DNA from: Microbacterium rhizomatis
GTDB lineage: Bacteria; Actinomycetota; Actinomycetes; Actinomycetales; Microbacteriaceae
Length of the DNA: 64,000 bases
Reading direction: 5' to 3'
Assembly: GCF_008710745.1 (NCBI RefSeq)
Contig: NZ_VYSA01000003.1
Location: forward strand, 124,001 to 188,000
In this document: one piece after another, positions 40,546-49,152 of the stretch
Layout of the letters: every line of letters starts with the position of its first letter
Position numbering within the stretch: position 1 is the stretch's first letter
Notes under the pieces: model-generated
What the model saw: the letters and a program-made list of their open reading frames with translations, nothing else
Told to the model about the DNA's origin: nothing
The model's database searches: none
Program-made: the position numbers and the translations under genes

Positions 40546-41478
40546 TCAGCCGCCGATGACCACGTTCAGCGGCCGCTCGCCTGCCAACGCGCGGTCGATC
40601 TGGGCGCGCACGAGGCGGGCGACGCGCGGCCGCATGGCGGTCGAGGCGCCACCCACGTGCGGGGCGATGAGCACGCCGTCGAGGCTCCAGAGCGGGTGGT
40701 CGGCCGGGAGCGGTTCGGGCTCGGTCACGTCGAGCGCGGCGCGGATACGGCCGCGCCGGACGTGCGCCACCAGCGCGTCCGGATCGATCAGCGATCCGCG
40801 CCCGACGTTGACGACGAGCGCGCCGTCGGGCAGCGCGCTCAGCGCATCGTCGTCGATGATGTGCCTCGTCGTCGCCCCTCCCGGGAGGCTCACGATCAGG
40901 ATCTCCGCCGAGCCGAGCAGGGCGGGCAGCTCGTCGACGCTGTGCACCGGCATCCCGTCCTCGTCGCGGGCGCGGGATGCGACGGCGGTGATCTCGACCT
41001 CGAAGGGTGCCAGGCGCGCGGCGATCGCCTTGCCGACGCCGCCGTAGCCGAGCAGCAGCACGCGGCGGTCGGCGAGGCTGGCCGCGAAGTCCGGCGCCCA
41101 GCGTTGCTCGTCCTGCGCGCGGACGTAGGCGGGCAGATGGCGCTGCGCGGCCAGCGTCAGGGCGACCGCGAGCTCGGCGGTCGAGGTCTCGTGCACCGTC
41201 GCCGCGTTCGCGAAGACCATTCCCTCAGGAAGCTGCGCTTCGATCCCCTCGTAGCCGATCGACTGCCCCTGAACGAACCCGACCTCGACGCCCTCGAGTC
41301 GGGGCAGTACGTCGCTCATGCTCATGTACGGCGGCACGACGATGTCGATGCGGTCCGCCGGCGCGGGACTCTCCATATCCCAGACGTGAAGCTCGACCCG
41401 GTCGGGAAGAGGCCCGAGATCGGCGGCGAGCTGCTCGGTCGGAACGGACACGATCAGGGACGGGATGCCGGTGGTCAC
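40546..41478 (-). CDS. D-isomer-specific 2-hydroxyacid dehydrogenase
   Basis: The 310-residue NAD-dependent dehydrogenase has the nucleotide-binding VLLLGYGGVGKAIAARLAPF, LIVSLPGGATTRHIIDDDAL, VVNVGRGSLIDPDALVAH with the catalytic Arg region, DVTEPEPLPADHPLW and a catalytic histidine in LIAPHVGG. It reduces a 2-oxo acid or oxidises a D-2-hydroxy acid; glyoxylate or hydroxypyruvate is possible but unproven. GTG 41478 lies 6 nt after TAGCGT, so although it follows purQ by 33 bp it has its own leaderless promoter. It converges on the MobA-like gene. Confidence 0.9.
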   Translation of the reverse strand: MTTGIPSLIVSVPTEQLAADLGPLPDRVELHVWDMESPAPADRIDIVVPPYMSMSDVLPRLEGVEVGFVQGQSIGYEGIEAQLPEGMVFANAATVHETSTAELAVALTLAAQRHLPAYVRAQDEQRWAPDFAASLADRRVLLLGYGGVGKAIAARLAPFEVEITAVASRARDEDGMPVHSVDELPALLGSAEILIVSLPGGATTRHIIDDDALSALPDGALVVNVGRGSLIDPDALVAHVRRGRIRAALDVTEPEPLPADHPLWSLDGVLIAPHVGGASTAMRPRVARLVRAQIDRALAGERPLNVVIGG

Positions 41479-41484
41479 CCCCTC

Positions 41485-41490
41485 ACGCTA
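41485..41490 (-). promoter_or_regulatory. Leaderless promoter -10 (TAGCGT) of the hydroxyacid dehydrogenase
   Basis: TAGCGT on the minus strand, 6 bases, then GTG 41478. It sits in the short gap after purQ. Confidence 0.55.
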
Positions 41491-41511
41491 CCCGCGCGCG
41501 GACACCCGGGG

Positions 41512-42219
41512 TCAGGCGGCGGCGCCCACGACAGCGGCGATCGCCGAGGCGAAGAACCCGAGGCCGTCGACGCCGGAGCGCATCGCGAGAGCGGTGTCGG
41601 GGCCGAAACCCTCTTCCACGGCGTGCTCGGGGTGCGGCATGAGACCCACCACGTTGCCGCGCTCGTTCGTGAGTCCGGCGATGTCGTCGAGCGAGCCGTT
41701 CGGATTGACGCCCACGTAGCGGAAGGCGACGAGCCCTTCGCCCTCCACACGGGACAGCGTGTCGGCATCCGCGATGTAACCGCCGTCGGCGTTCTTCAGC
41801 GGGATCACGATCTCTTGCCCGACCTCGAACGCCGAGGTCCAGGCGGTCGACGCGTTCTCGACCCGGAGGCGCTGGTCGCGGCGGATGAACTGCTGGTGGG
41901 CGTTGCGGATGAGGCCGCCCGGAAGCAGGTGCGCCTCGACGAGCATCTGGAAGCCGTTGCAGATGCCGAGGATCGGCATGCCCTGGGCCGCGGCATCCTT
42001 CACCTCGCTCATGATCGGCGCGAGCGCGGCGATCGCGCCGGCGCGCAGATAGTCGCCGTAGCTGAAGCCGCCGGGCAGGACCAGGGCATCGACGCCGTCA
42101 AGGTCGTGCGCGCCGTGCCAGAGGGCGACGGGCTCTGCGCCGGCGATCCGGATGGCGCGCTGCGCATCGCGATCGTCGAGCGATCCGGGGAAGGTGATGA
42201 CCCCGATCCGTGTGCTCAT
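41512..42219 (-). CDS. purQ: Phosphoribosylformylglycinamidine synthase, glutaminase subunit
   Basis: The 235-residue class I glutamine amidotransferase supplies ammonia to PurL in step four of purine synthesis. It has [38 protein letters not shown], the nucleophile cysteine in [14 protein letters not shown] and the His-Glu pair in [16 protein letters not shown] 42219 overlaps the purS stop by ATGA. purL is not in the window. Confidence 0.97.
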   Translation of the reverse strand: MSTRIGVITFPGSLDDRDAQRAIRIAGAEPVALWHGAHDLDGVDALVLPGGFSYGDYLRAGAIAALAPIMSEVKDAAAQGMPILGICNGFQMLVEAHLLPGGLIRNAHQQFIRRDQRLRVENASTAWTSAFEVGQEIVIPLKNADGGYIADADTLSRVEGEGLVAFRYVGVNPNGSLDDIAGLTNERGNVVGLMPHPEHAVEEGFGPDTALAMRSGVDGLGFFASAIAAVVGAAA

Positions 42220-42464
42220 TCCACCACCTCGATGCCGATCACGTCTTCGATGACGGCGTTCGAGAGGATCTCGTCCGCGATCTCGCGGGCCTTGGCGAGG
42301 GTGTCTTCGCCCACGGGGCCGTCGACGGTGAGCTCGAACCGCTTCCCGATCCGCACGGACGTGAACTGGTCGACTCCGAGGCGGCTGAGCGCGCCGGAGA
42401 CCGCCTTCCCCTGGGGGTCGAGCAGCTCGGCCTTGGGCATGACGTCGACGACGATGGTGGCCAT
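42216..42464 (-). CDS. purS: Phosphoribosylformylglycinamidine synthase, PurS subunit
   Basis: The 82-residue protein matches PurS in length and pattern: [20 protein letters not shown], then [13 protein letters not shown] and a C-terminal helix ending VIGIEVVE. PurS bridges PurQ and the small PurL in the FGAM synthase complex. It precedes purQ with a 4-bp overlap. A TAGAAT -10 is about 38 nt upstream. Confidence 0.96.
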   Translation of the reverse strand: MATIVVDVMPKAELLDPQGKAVSGALSRLGVDQFTSVRIGKRFELTVDGPVGEDTLAKAREIADEILSNAVIEDVIGIEVVE

Positions 42465-42502
42465 TGAGAACGCTCCGGATGTCGCGGGCAGGGGGTTCAC
42501 CC

Positions 42503-42508
42503 ATTCTA
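42503..42508 (-). promoter_or_regulatory. purSQ promoter -10 (TAGAAT)
   Basis: TAGAAT on the minus strand is a good -10. No convincing -35 is seen 16-18 bases upstream. The leader to ATG 42464 would be about 32 nt. Confidence 0.5.
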
Positions 42509-42547
42509 CGGCCGCCGCATCCGAGGGCTGTGCCGCTCGCCTCCGGT

Positions 42548-42629
42548 ACATCTGGAAGGACGCCGGGGTCCGCGGCCGCCGATCCGGTTCACACCAGGCT
42601 CCACCTGCAACATCCGTCCTCCCAGATGT
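42548..42629. repeat. 82-bp palindromic element, type C copy 4
   Basis: ACATCTGGAAGGACG at the left faces CGTCCTCCCAGATGT at the right, length 82. It lies between the divergent purS and cellobiose-operon promoters, within a 372-base gap that otherwise holds only promoters. Confidence 0.85.
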
Positions 42630-42665
42630 GCGCCGACCCCGCGTGACCGAACCGTGATCGACCGG

Positions 42666-42735
42666 TGGGAGCGCTCCCTTGACTTCGTGGGAGCGATCCC
42701 ATAGCGTGACTGATCGTCTGGTGAGAGCGCTCCCA
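42666..42735 (+). promoter_or_regulatory. Cellobiose operon promoter with three CebR/LacI-type operators
   Basis: Three 14-bp palindromes of the CebR type occur: TGGGAGCGCTCCCT (42666-42679), TGGGAGCGATCCCA (42688-42701) and TGAGAGCGCTCCCA (42722-42735). A promoter is laid over them: TTGACT (42679-42684), 17 bases, TAGCGT (42702-42707). Operator 2 fills the spacer, so a bound repressor would block RNA polymerase. Confidence 0.85.
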
Positions 42736-42836
42736 CGGCCACGTCGACGTCGTCGACCGAAGCGGAAGGGCGTCGCCCAGGCCCCACCGCACGACCCACA
42801 CCACAGCTGTACCCCCACACACACAAAGGAGTGACC

Positions 42837-44117
42837 GTGAAATCACGCGCACTGCGCCGGACCGCCATCGTGGCGGCGACCGCATCCATTTCCGCCCTCG
42901 TCCTCGCGGGCTGCGCCTCCGGTGGCAGCTCGGCACCGACGGCCGATCCGAACACCCCGGTCACCCTGACCGTCGCCACGTTCAACGACTTCGGCTACAC
43001 GCAGGAGCTCGTCGACGAGTACACGAAGCTCCACCCGAACGTGACTGTCGAGCTGACCAAGGCGGCAACGTCCAACGATGCGCGCGCGAACTACTTCCAG
43101 AAGCTCGGCAAGTCGGGCCTCGCCGACATCGAGGCCATCGAGGTCGACTGGCTGCCCGAGGTCATGAAGTACTCCGACCTGCTCGCCCCCGTGCCGGCAG
43201 ACCTGAAGAGCCGCTGGCTCGACTGGAAGACCGCAGCCGCGACCGATTCGTCCGGCAACCTCATCGGGTATGGAACAGACATCGGCCCCGAGGGCATCTG
43301 CTACCGCTCCGACCTGCTCGCCGCCGCCGGCCTGCCCACTGATCGCGATTCCGTCGCCAAGCTCTTCGAGGGCGACTGGTCGAAGTACTTCGAGGTGGGG
43401 GCCAAGTACACGGCGGCCACGGGCAAGGCCTTCTTCGACTCCGCCGGAGGCACCTACCAGGGCATGATCAACCAGGTCGAGGCGGCGTACGAAGACCCGA
43501 AGACCGGCGACATCACCGCCACGACGAACCCCGAGGTCAAGGACATCTACGACCAGGTGCTCGCCGCCAGCGCGACGCAGTCGGCACACCTCGGCCAGTG
43601 GTCGGACGACTGGATGGCGGGCCTGAGCAACGGCGCGTTCGCGACGATGCTCTGCCCCGGCTGGATGCTCGGAGTCATCTCGGGCAACGCCAAGGACGTC
43701 ACCACGTGGGACATCGCCAACGTCTTCCCCAACGGCGGCGGCAACTGGGGCGGCTCGTACCTGACCGTCCCCGCGAACGGCGCGCACGTCGCGGCCGCGC
43801 AGGAGCTCGCCGACTGGCTGACCGCTCCTGAGCAGCAGATCAAGGCGTTCGGCAACGCCGGCACCTTCCCGAGCCAGAACGACGCGCTGACCGACCCGAC
43901 GCTGCTGAACGCGACCAACACGTTCTTCAACAACGCTCCGGTCGGCCAGATCCTCTCCGACCGCGCGAAGGCGGTCACCGTGGCGCCGTTCAAGGGGGCG
44001 TTCTACTTCCAGATCAACGACGCCATGCAGAAGGCGCTGACCCGTGTCGAAGACGGCACGCAGGACGCGACGGCTTCGTGGAACCAGTGGGTCTCCGAGG
44101 TCGGAACCCTCAAGTAG
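42837..44117 (+). CDS. Sugar ABC importer, substrate-binding lipoprotein (CebE-like)
   Basis: The 426-residue lipoprotein has the lipobox ALVLAGC and an SBP_bac_1 fold: VTLTVATFNDFGYTQELVDE, DIEAIEVDWLPEVMKYSDLL and LCPGWMLGVISGNAKDVTTW. It captures sugar for the two permeases that follow. GTG 42837 is preferred over GTG 42831 because the Shine-Dalgarno AAAGGAG is 5 nt before it and would touch the other. The CebR-like operators, the GH1 beta-glucosidase and the LacI gene in the same cluster indicate cellobiose or cello-oligosaccharides, as in Streptomyces cebEFG-bglC. An ATPase gene is absent; a shared MsiK-type ATPase elsewhere is expected. Confidence 0.9.
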   Translation: MKSRALRRTAIVAATASISALVLAGCASGGSSAPTADPNTPVTLTVATFNDFGYTQELVDEYTKLHPNVTVELTKAATSNDARANYFQKLGKSGLADIEAIEVDWLPEVMKYSDLLAPVPADLKSRWLDWKTAAATDSSGNLIGYGTDIGPEGICYRSDLLAAAGLPTDRDSVAKLFEGDWSKYFEVGAKYTAATGKAFFDSAGGTYQGMINQVEAAYEDPKTGDITATTNPEVKDIYDQVLAASATQSAHLGQWSDDWMAGLSNGAFATMLCPGWMLGVISGNAKDVTTWDIANVFPNGGGNWGGSYLTVPANGAHVAAAQELADWLTAPEQQIKAFGNAGTFPSQNDALTDPTLLNATNTFFNNAPVGQILSDRAKAVTVAPFKGAFYFQINDAMQKALTRVEDGTQDATASWNQWVSEVGTLK

Positions 44118-44124
44118 AAGACCG

Positions 44125-44162
44125 GATGCTGCGGGCCCGGGCCTCTCCGGGCCCGCAGCATC
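44125..44162 (+). promoter_or_regulatory. Perfect hairpin (16-bp stem, 6-nt loop) between binding-protein and permease genes
   Basis: Arms 44125-44140 and 44147-44162 are exact reverse complements around GCCTCT, 8 bases after the binding-protein stop. Without a following U-tract it is more likely an mRNA-stabilising or partial attenuation hairpin that boosts binding protein relative to permeases. Confidence 0.85.
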
Positions 44163-44203
44163 CCCCACCGCGTTCCCCCATCACCGACCGGCTGGACTTC
44201 ACC

Positions 44204-45331
44204 GTGACCACCACACTTCACCCCTCCACAGAGGCGAAGCCGTCTGCCGAGCCGGCACCGCGCCAGCCGAAGCGGATCGGCTTCAGCCAGCGTCTCAGCG
44301 CGTGGGACTTCAAGCTCGCGCCCTACCTGTACATCTCGCCGTTCTTCATCCTCTTCATCGTGATCGGGCTGTTCCCGATCGCGTACACCGCGGTCATCTC
44401 GTTCATGGACTGGGACCTCGTCCGCGGCCGCGGCACCTTCATCGGGTTCGACCAGTACATCTACGTGCTGAGCAACCCCAAGTTCTGGATCGCCCTGCGC
44501 AACACCTTCAGCATCTTCCTGCTGTCGACGATCCCGCAGCTGATCCTCGCGATCTTCATCGCCGCGATGCTCGACCAGAACATCCGCGCGAAGACCTTCT
44601 GGCGCATGGGCGTCCTCGTGCCCTACGTCATGGCCCCCGTGGCGGTGGCCCTCATCTTCAGCAACATGTTCGGTGACCAGTACGGCATCGTGAACACGTG
44701 GCTCGGCGACATCGGGCTCGGCCCGATCAAGTGGCACAGCGACGCGTTCGCCAGCCACATCGCGATCGCCACGATGGTGAACTTCCGCTGGACCGGCTAC
44801 AACACGTTGATCCTCCTCGCCGCGATGCAGGCCATCCCGCGCGACTACTACGAGGCGGCGGCGATCGACGGCGCGAACAAGTTCCGCCAGTTCCTCTCGA
44901 TCACGGTGCCGAGCCTGCGTCCGACGCTCATCTTCGTGATCGTCACCTCGACCATCGGCGGGCTCCAGATCTTCGACGAGCCGCGCATGTACGACCAGTA
45001 CGGCACCGGCGGCGCCGATTCGCAGTGGCTCACGATCACCCTCTGGCTGTACAACATCGGCTGGGGCGAGTGGAACTTCGGCCGGGCAGCGGCCCTGGCC
45101 TGGATCCTGTTCCTGATCATCCTCGTGATCGGCGTCATCAACCTCTTCGTCACGCGCGGGCTCGTCCGTGATGAGGGCACGCGAGGGGCCCACCTCAGTC
45201 GCCGCGACCGCAGAGCGGCGGCTCGCAGGGCCCAGGAGTCCGTGGCGGCGCAGTCCAGAGAGTCGGCGCATTCCCGAGACGCGGATGCCGCAGCATCCGA
45301 TCTTCGCAATCGAAACGAGGCAGCGCGATGA
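44204..45331 (+). CDS. Sugar ABC importer permease (MalF/CebF-like)
   Basis: The 375-residue membrane protein has a BPD_transp_1 domain with six helices (APYLYISPFFILFIVIGLFP is the first) and the EAA loop YYEAAAIDGANKFRQFLSIT. The C-terminal cytoplasmic tail of about 55 residues is unusually charged, with many Arg, Ala and Ser (ending SDLRNRNEAAR). GTG 44204 begins VTTTLHPSTEAK; upstream in-frame sequence belongs to the hairpin leader. Its stop overlaps the next permease start by ATGA. Confidence 0.93.
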   Translation: MTTTLHPSTEAKPSAEPAPRQPKRIGFSQRLSAWDFKLAPYLYISPFFILFIVIGLFPIAYTAVISFMDWDLVRGRGTFIGFDQYIYVLSNPKFWIALRNTFSIFLLSTIPQLILAIFIAAMLDQNIRAKTFWRMGVLVPYVMAPVAVALIFSNMFGDQYGIVNTWLGDIGLGPIKWHSDAFASHIAIATMVNFRWTGYNTLILLAAMQAIPRDYYEAAAIDGANKFRQFLSITVPSLRPTLIFVIVTSTIGGLQIFDEPRMYDQYGTGGADSQWLTITLWLYNIGWGEWNFGRAAALAWILFLIILVIGVINLFVTRGLVRDEGTRGAHLSRRDRRAAARRAQESVAAQSRESAHSRDADAAASDLRNRNEAAR

Positions 45332-46242
45332 GCTCTGTGACCCGCGTGCCGCTGCACGTCGACGACGATCAGATCCCGGGCGAGGAGACGCGCCGCCCGC
45401 GCCGTTCCCGCCACATCAAGGGCAGTCGTCCCGGATGGTTCGTGTACGGCTCGCTCGGCGTCGTGCTCGCCGCCGCCCTCTTCCCGTTCTACTGGTCGTT
45501 CCTGATCGGCTCGGGCGACTCGTCGACCATCCGCGACCCGAACATGTCGTGGCTGCCGGGCGGCAACTTCATCGCCAACGCGCTGTCGGTCATGAACGAC
45601 CCGGCCGTGAACTTCTGGCCGGCGCTGTGGAACTCGATCTACAGCTCCGCGCTCATCGCGCTCTCGGTCGTCTTCTTCTCGACCCTGGCGGGCTGGGCGT
45701 TCGCCAAGCTCCGCTTCCGCGGGAGCAGGTGGCTGCTCGTGTTCGTCGTGGCCACCATGGCCGTCCCGATGCAGCTGGGCGTGGTTCCCCTCTACATCCT
45801 GTTCAGCAATCTCGGCTGGACCGGCCAGATCGGCGCGATCATCGTGCCGGCCCTGACCAGCGCCTTCGGCGTGTTCTGGATGACGCAGTACCTCCAGCAG
45901 GCCGTACCTGACGAGCTGCTCGAAGCCGCCCGCGTCGATGGCGCGAGCGCATTCCGCACGTTCTGGACGATCGGCGTCACTGCCGCCCGACCCGCGGCGG
46001 CGATGCTCGGCCTGTTCACGTTCGTCTCGGCCTGGAACAACTTCTTCTGGCCGTTCATCGTGCTCGACCGCTCGAACCCGACCCTGCCGGTGGCGCTGTC
46101 GCTCCTGCAGTCCAACTACTTCGTGGACTATTCGATCGTGCTCGCCGGCGTTCTGCTGGCCACGATTCCTCTGCTCATCCTGTTCGTCTTCGTCGGCAAG
46201 CAGCTCGTGAGTGGGATCATGGCGGGAGCGGTGAAGGGATGA
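45328..46242 (+). CDS. Sugar ABC importer permease (MalG/CebG-like)
   Basis: The 304-residue membrane protein has a basic N-terminus, six helices (WFVYGSLGVVLAAALFPFYW first), a MalG-type start with FPFYWSFLIGSG and the EAA loop ELLEAARVDGASAFRTFWTI. It pairs with the MalF-like protein to move the sugar. Overlaps upstream and downstream genes by ATGA, so binding protein aside the whole block is translationally coupled to the beta-glucosidase. Confidence 0.94.
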   Translation: MSSVTRVPLHVDDDQIPGEETRRPRRSRHIKGSRPGWFVYGSLGVVLAAALFPFYWSFLIGSGDSSTIRDPNMSWLPGGNFIANALSVMNDPAVNFWPALWNSIYSSALIALSVVFFSTLAGWAFAKLRFRGSRWLLVFVVATMAVPMQLGVVPLYILFSNLGWTGQIGAIIVPALTSAFGVFWMTQYLQQAVPDELLEAARVDGASAFRTFWTIGVTAARPAAAMLGLFTFVSAWNNFFWPFIVLDRSNPTLPVALSLLQSNYFVDYSIVLAGVLLATIPLLILFVFVGKQLVSGIMAGAVKG

Positions 46243-47756
46243 CCTCGATCACCGACGCGCTCCACACCGTGACCGAAAGGACGACCCTCGTCGTGCCAGC
46301 ATCCTCTCGCTCCTTCCCCGCCGGTTTCCTCTTCGGTGCGGCGACCGCCGCCTATCAGATCGAGGGCGCCGCCCACGAGGACGGGCGGCGCGATTCGATC
46401 TGGGACGCGTTCAGCCGCGTACCGGGCGCCGTCATCAACGGCGACAACGGCGATGTCGCGTGCGATCACTACCATCTGTACCGCGATGACGTCGCGCTCA
46501 TGAAGAGCATGGGCCTGCAGACGTACCGGTTCTCGTCGTCCTGGTCGCGCGTGCGCCCCGATGGCGGGCCGCTCAACCCCGCAGGGCTCGACTTCTACAA
46601 GCGCCTGACCGACGAACTGCTGGATGCCGGCATCCTGCCCTGGCTCACCCTGTACCACTGGGATCTGCCCCAGGCGCTGCAGGACCGCGGCGGCTGGACG
46701 GTTCGTGAGACCGCCGACCTGTTCACGGAGTATGCCCTCGACATGCACGACGCCCTCGGCGACCGCGTGAAGGTGTGGACGACGCTGAACGAACCGTGGT
46801 GCTCGTCGTTCCTCAGCTACACCGCGGGCATCCATGCGCCGGGCCACTACAGCACGGCCGAGGGCTTGCTCGCCGCCCACCACCTCCTGCTCGGTCACGG
46901 CCAGGCGGTCAACGAGCTGCGCGCGCGCGATTCCTCCCTCGAGCTGGGCATCACGCTCAACCTCACGGTCGCCGATCCCGCCGACCCGAGCGACCCGGCA
47001 GACGCCGCCGCCGCGCGCAAGATCGACGGCCGCTTCAACCGGTGGTTCCTGGATCCGGTGTTCCGCGGTGAGTACCCCGCGGACGTCATCGACGAGATCC
47101 GAGCGGTGGATGCTGCGGCCGTCGACGCCTTCGAAGCCGCCGTGCACCCGGGCGACCTCGATGTGATCTCGACCCGGATCGATGCTCTGGGCGTGAACTA
47201 CTACCACGGCGAGCTCGTGGGGGCACGGCCGCCGGCCACCCCCGCGCGCAGCGGTGACGCTCCGACCGACCGGGCCGCGGCATCCCCGTTCCCCGCGTCC
47301 GACGGGATCTACTGGTACGACCGCGGGCTCGCCCAGACCGCGATGTACTGGGATGTGCAGCCCGAGGGCCTGACCCGCCTGCTGCGGCGCGTGTCGGAGG
47401 AGTACGCGGCCGCGGTCGGCACCGTCCTGTACGTCACCGAGAACGGGGCGGCGTACGACGACGAGCTCGTCGTGGAGGCCGGGGAGAGGCGCGTTCACGA
47501 CGCCGACCGCGTCGACTTCCTGCGCGGGCACCTCGGGGCGATCCTGGATGCGGTCGAGGCGGGCGTCGATGTGCGCGGGTACTTCTACTGGTCTCTTCTG
47601 GACAACTTCGAGTGGGCCTGGGGGTACGCGAAGCGGTTCGGGATCGTGCGAGTCGACTATGAGTCACAGGAGCGGACGCTGAAGGACAGCGGGCGCGAGT
47701 ATCGTCGCATCATCACGGATCGGGCGCTGGATGTGAGCCCGGCCTCGACGAACTAG
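46239..47756 (+). CDS. GH1 beta-glucosidase
   Basis: The 505-residue intracellular enzyme retains both catalytic glutamates: acid/base E185 in TTLNEPWCSSF and nucleophile E401 in LYVTENGAAYDD. The N-terminal GFLFGAATAAYQIEGAAHED and C-terminal FYWSLLDNFEWAWGYAKRFG are the GH1 signatures. It would hydrolyse imported cellobiose or short beta-glucosides to glucose. About 28 residues precede the usual start of the family (near FPAGFLFG); a GTG at residue 18 (VVPASSRS) may be an alternative start, but the ATG overlap with the permease stop favours 46239. Confidence 0.94.
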   Translation: MTSITDALHTVTERTTLVVPASSRSFPAGFLFGAATAAYQIEGAAHEDGRRDSIWDAFSRVPGAVINGDNGDVACDHYHLYRDDVALMKSMGLQTYRFSSSWSRVRPDGGPLNPAGLDFYKRLTDELLDAGILPWLTLYHWDLPQALQDRGGWTVRETADLFTEYALDMHDALGDRVKVWTTLNEPWCSSFLSYTAGIHAPGHYSTAEGLLAAHHLLLGHGQAVNELRARDSSLELGITLNLTVADPADPSDPADAAAARKIDGRFNRWFLDPVFRGEYPADVIDEIRAVDAAAVDAFEAAVHPGDLDVISTRIDALGVNYYHGELVGARPPATPARSGDAPTDRAAASPFPASDGIYWYDRGLAQTAMYWDVQPEGLTRLLRRVSEEYAAAVGTVLYVTENGAAYDDELVVEAGERRVHDADRVDFLRGHLGAILDAVEAGVDVRGYFYWSLLDNFEWAWGYAKRFGIVRVDYESQERTLKDSGREYRRIITDRALDVSPASTN

Positions 47757-47772
47757 AGCCCTGGGGGCGGCG

Positions 47773-48786
47773 ATGAGCACGGAGGGGCTTCAGCGCGCCA
47801 TCACGATCGAAGAAGTGGCCGCCGCATCCGGCGTGTCGCGCTCGACCGTGTCGCGCGTCGTGAACGGGTCGACGGCGGTCAGCCCGAGCGCCCTGGCCGC
47901 GGTGCAGCGCGCGATCGCCGACCTCAACTACGTGCCGAATCGCGCCGCGCGGTCGCTGGCGAGCCGGCATACCCACGCCGTCGCGCTCGTCGTTCCGGAA
48001 GACACGACGAGGTTCTTCGGCGACCCCTTCTTCGCCTCTGTCGTCTCGGGGATCAACACCGGCTTGAGCCGCTCCGACTATGTGCTGAACCTCTTCATCG
48101 CAAGCGACGACCCCGGCGACAAGACGACGAGCTATGTGCGCAGCGGCAGCATCGACGGGGCGTTCATCATCTCGCACCACACGAGCGACACCTTCATCGA
48201 CCGCATCGCCTCGTCGGTGCCGGTCGTCTATGGCGGCCGGCCGCTGCGTGAGCGCGAGAATGACTACTACGTCGACGTGGACAACGTCGCGGCGGCGCGG
48301 GATGCCACGGCCTACCTGATCGAGAAGGGACACCGCCGGCTCGCGACGATCACGGGGCCGCTCACGATGCCCGCCGGCATCGACCGCCTCCAGGGATTCC
48401 GCGACGCACTCCGCGCCGCCGGGCTGCGCGAGGGCGCGATCGAGGACGGCGGGTTCACGAGCGACGGCGGCGCGGACGCGATGCGCCGCATCCTCGAGCG
48501 CGGTGAGGCGCCGGATGCGGTGTTCATCGCGAGCGACCTCATGGCGCGGGGAGCCCTGTCCGTGCTCGCAGCCGCCGGGCTGCGTGTGCCCGACGACATG
48601 GCGATCGCGGGATTCGACGACTCGCCCGTCGCGACCTCGGTCACCCCTCATCTCACCACGATGCGGCAGCCGTCGTTCGAGCAGGGCGAGAAGATGGCGG
48701 GCGTGCTGCTCGACCTGCTCGCGGGCCGCGCTCCGCAGCGCGTGACGATCCTCGACACGGCGCTGATCGTCCGCGACAGCGTCTAG
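47773..48786 (+). CDS. cebR: LacI-family repressor, probable CebR
   Basis: The 337-residue regulator has an N-terminal LacI HTH (ITIEEVAAASGVSRSTVSRV, VNGSTAVSPSALAAVQRA, hinge YVPNRAARSLASRH). A periplasmic-binding-like sensor domain follows, with GAFIISHHTSD, GHRRLATITGP, PDAVFIASDLMARGAL and IAGFDDSPVATSVTPHLTT. It is encoded right after the beta-glucosidase. The three palindromes of the TGGGAGCGCTCCCA class before the binding-protein gene match the operator known for Streptomyces CebR, so it most likely represses this operon until cellobiose binds. A similar palindrome precedes the ABC gene at 50790. Confidence 0.9.
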   Translation: MSTEGLQRAITIEEVAAASGVSRSTVSRVVNGSTAVSPSALAAVQRAIADLNYVPNRAARSLASRHTHAVALVVPEDTTRFFGDPFFASVVSGINTGLSRSDYVLNLFIASDDPGDKTTSYVRSGSIDGAFIISHHTSDTFIDRIASSVPVVYGGRPLRERENDYYVDVDNVAAARDATAYLIEKGHRRLATITGPLTMPAGIDRLQGFRDALRAAGLREGAIEDGGFTSDGGADAMRRILERGEAPDAVFIASDLMARGALSVLAAAGLRVPDDMAIAGFDDSPVATSVTPHLTTMRQPSFEQGEKMAGVLLDLLAGRAPQRVTILDTALIVRDSV

Positions 48787-48797
48787 CCCGCCCGGCC

Positions 48798-49086
48798 GAC
48801 GTACGACGCCAGGCTTTCGCGCCCCCGCTCCGCGGGGTGTCCTGTCGGCGAAGCTTCCCCCGCGGCGGCCTTCGGTCGCCGCTCCCGCCAGTCCCGAGCC
48901 AGCTTCGCCGGCGGGACACCCCTCTGCGCTCTCCCGGACTCCGCCGCGATCCGCCGAACCGACGTACGACGCCGGGCTTTCGCGCCCCGCTCCGCCGGGC
49001 GTCCTGTCTGCGCTCTCCCGGAGAGCGCGGGGCTTTCGCGCCCCGCTCCGCCGGGCGTCCTGTCGGCGCTCTCCCGGAGAGCGCGG
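48798..49086. repeat. GC-rich tandem repeat region (56-bp unit and diverged copies)
   Basis: A unit starting GGGCTTTCGCG occurs at 48974-49029 and 49030-49085, nearly identical. A diverged copy begins near 48799 (GACGTACGACGCC then AGGCTTTCGCGCC) and a remnant lies near 49104. GCTCTCCCGGAGAGCGCGG inside each unit is itself a hairpin. The 366-base gap 48787-49152 holds no gene. Confidence 0.8.
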
Positions 49087-49152
49087 AGGCCCGGCGGACC
49101 GGCGCACGACGCCGCGCTGTCGCGCGCCCGCGCCCGCGGCATCCCCGCGTCC

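Noticed and set aside
47773..48786. The LacI gene as regulator of the GH13 alpha-glucosidase at 15.3 kb
   Set aside because: No operator of the TGGGAGCGCTCCCA class is found near 16959, whereas three lie before the cellobiose-type operon.
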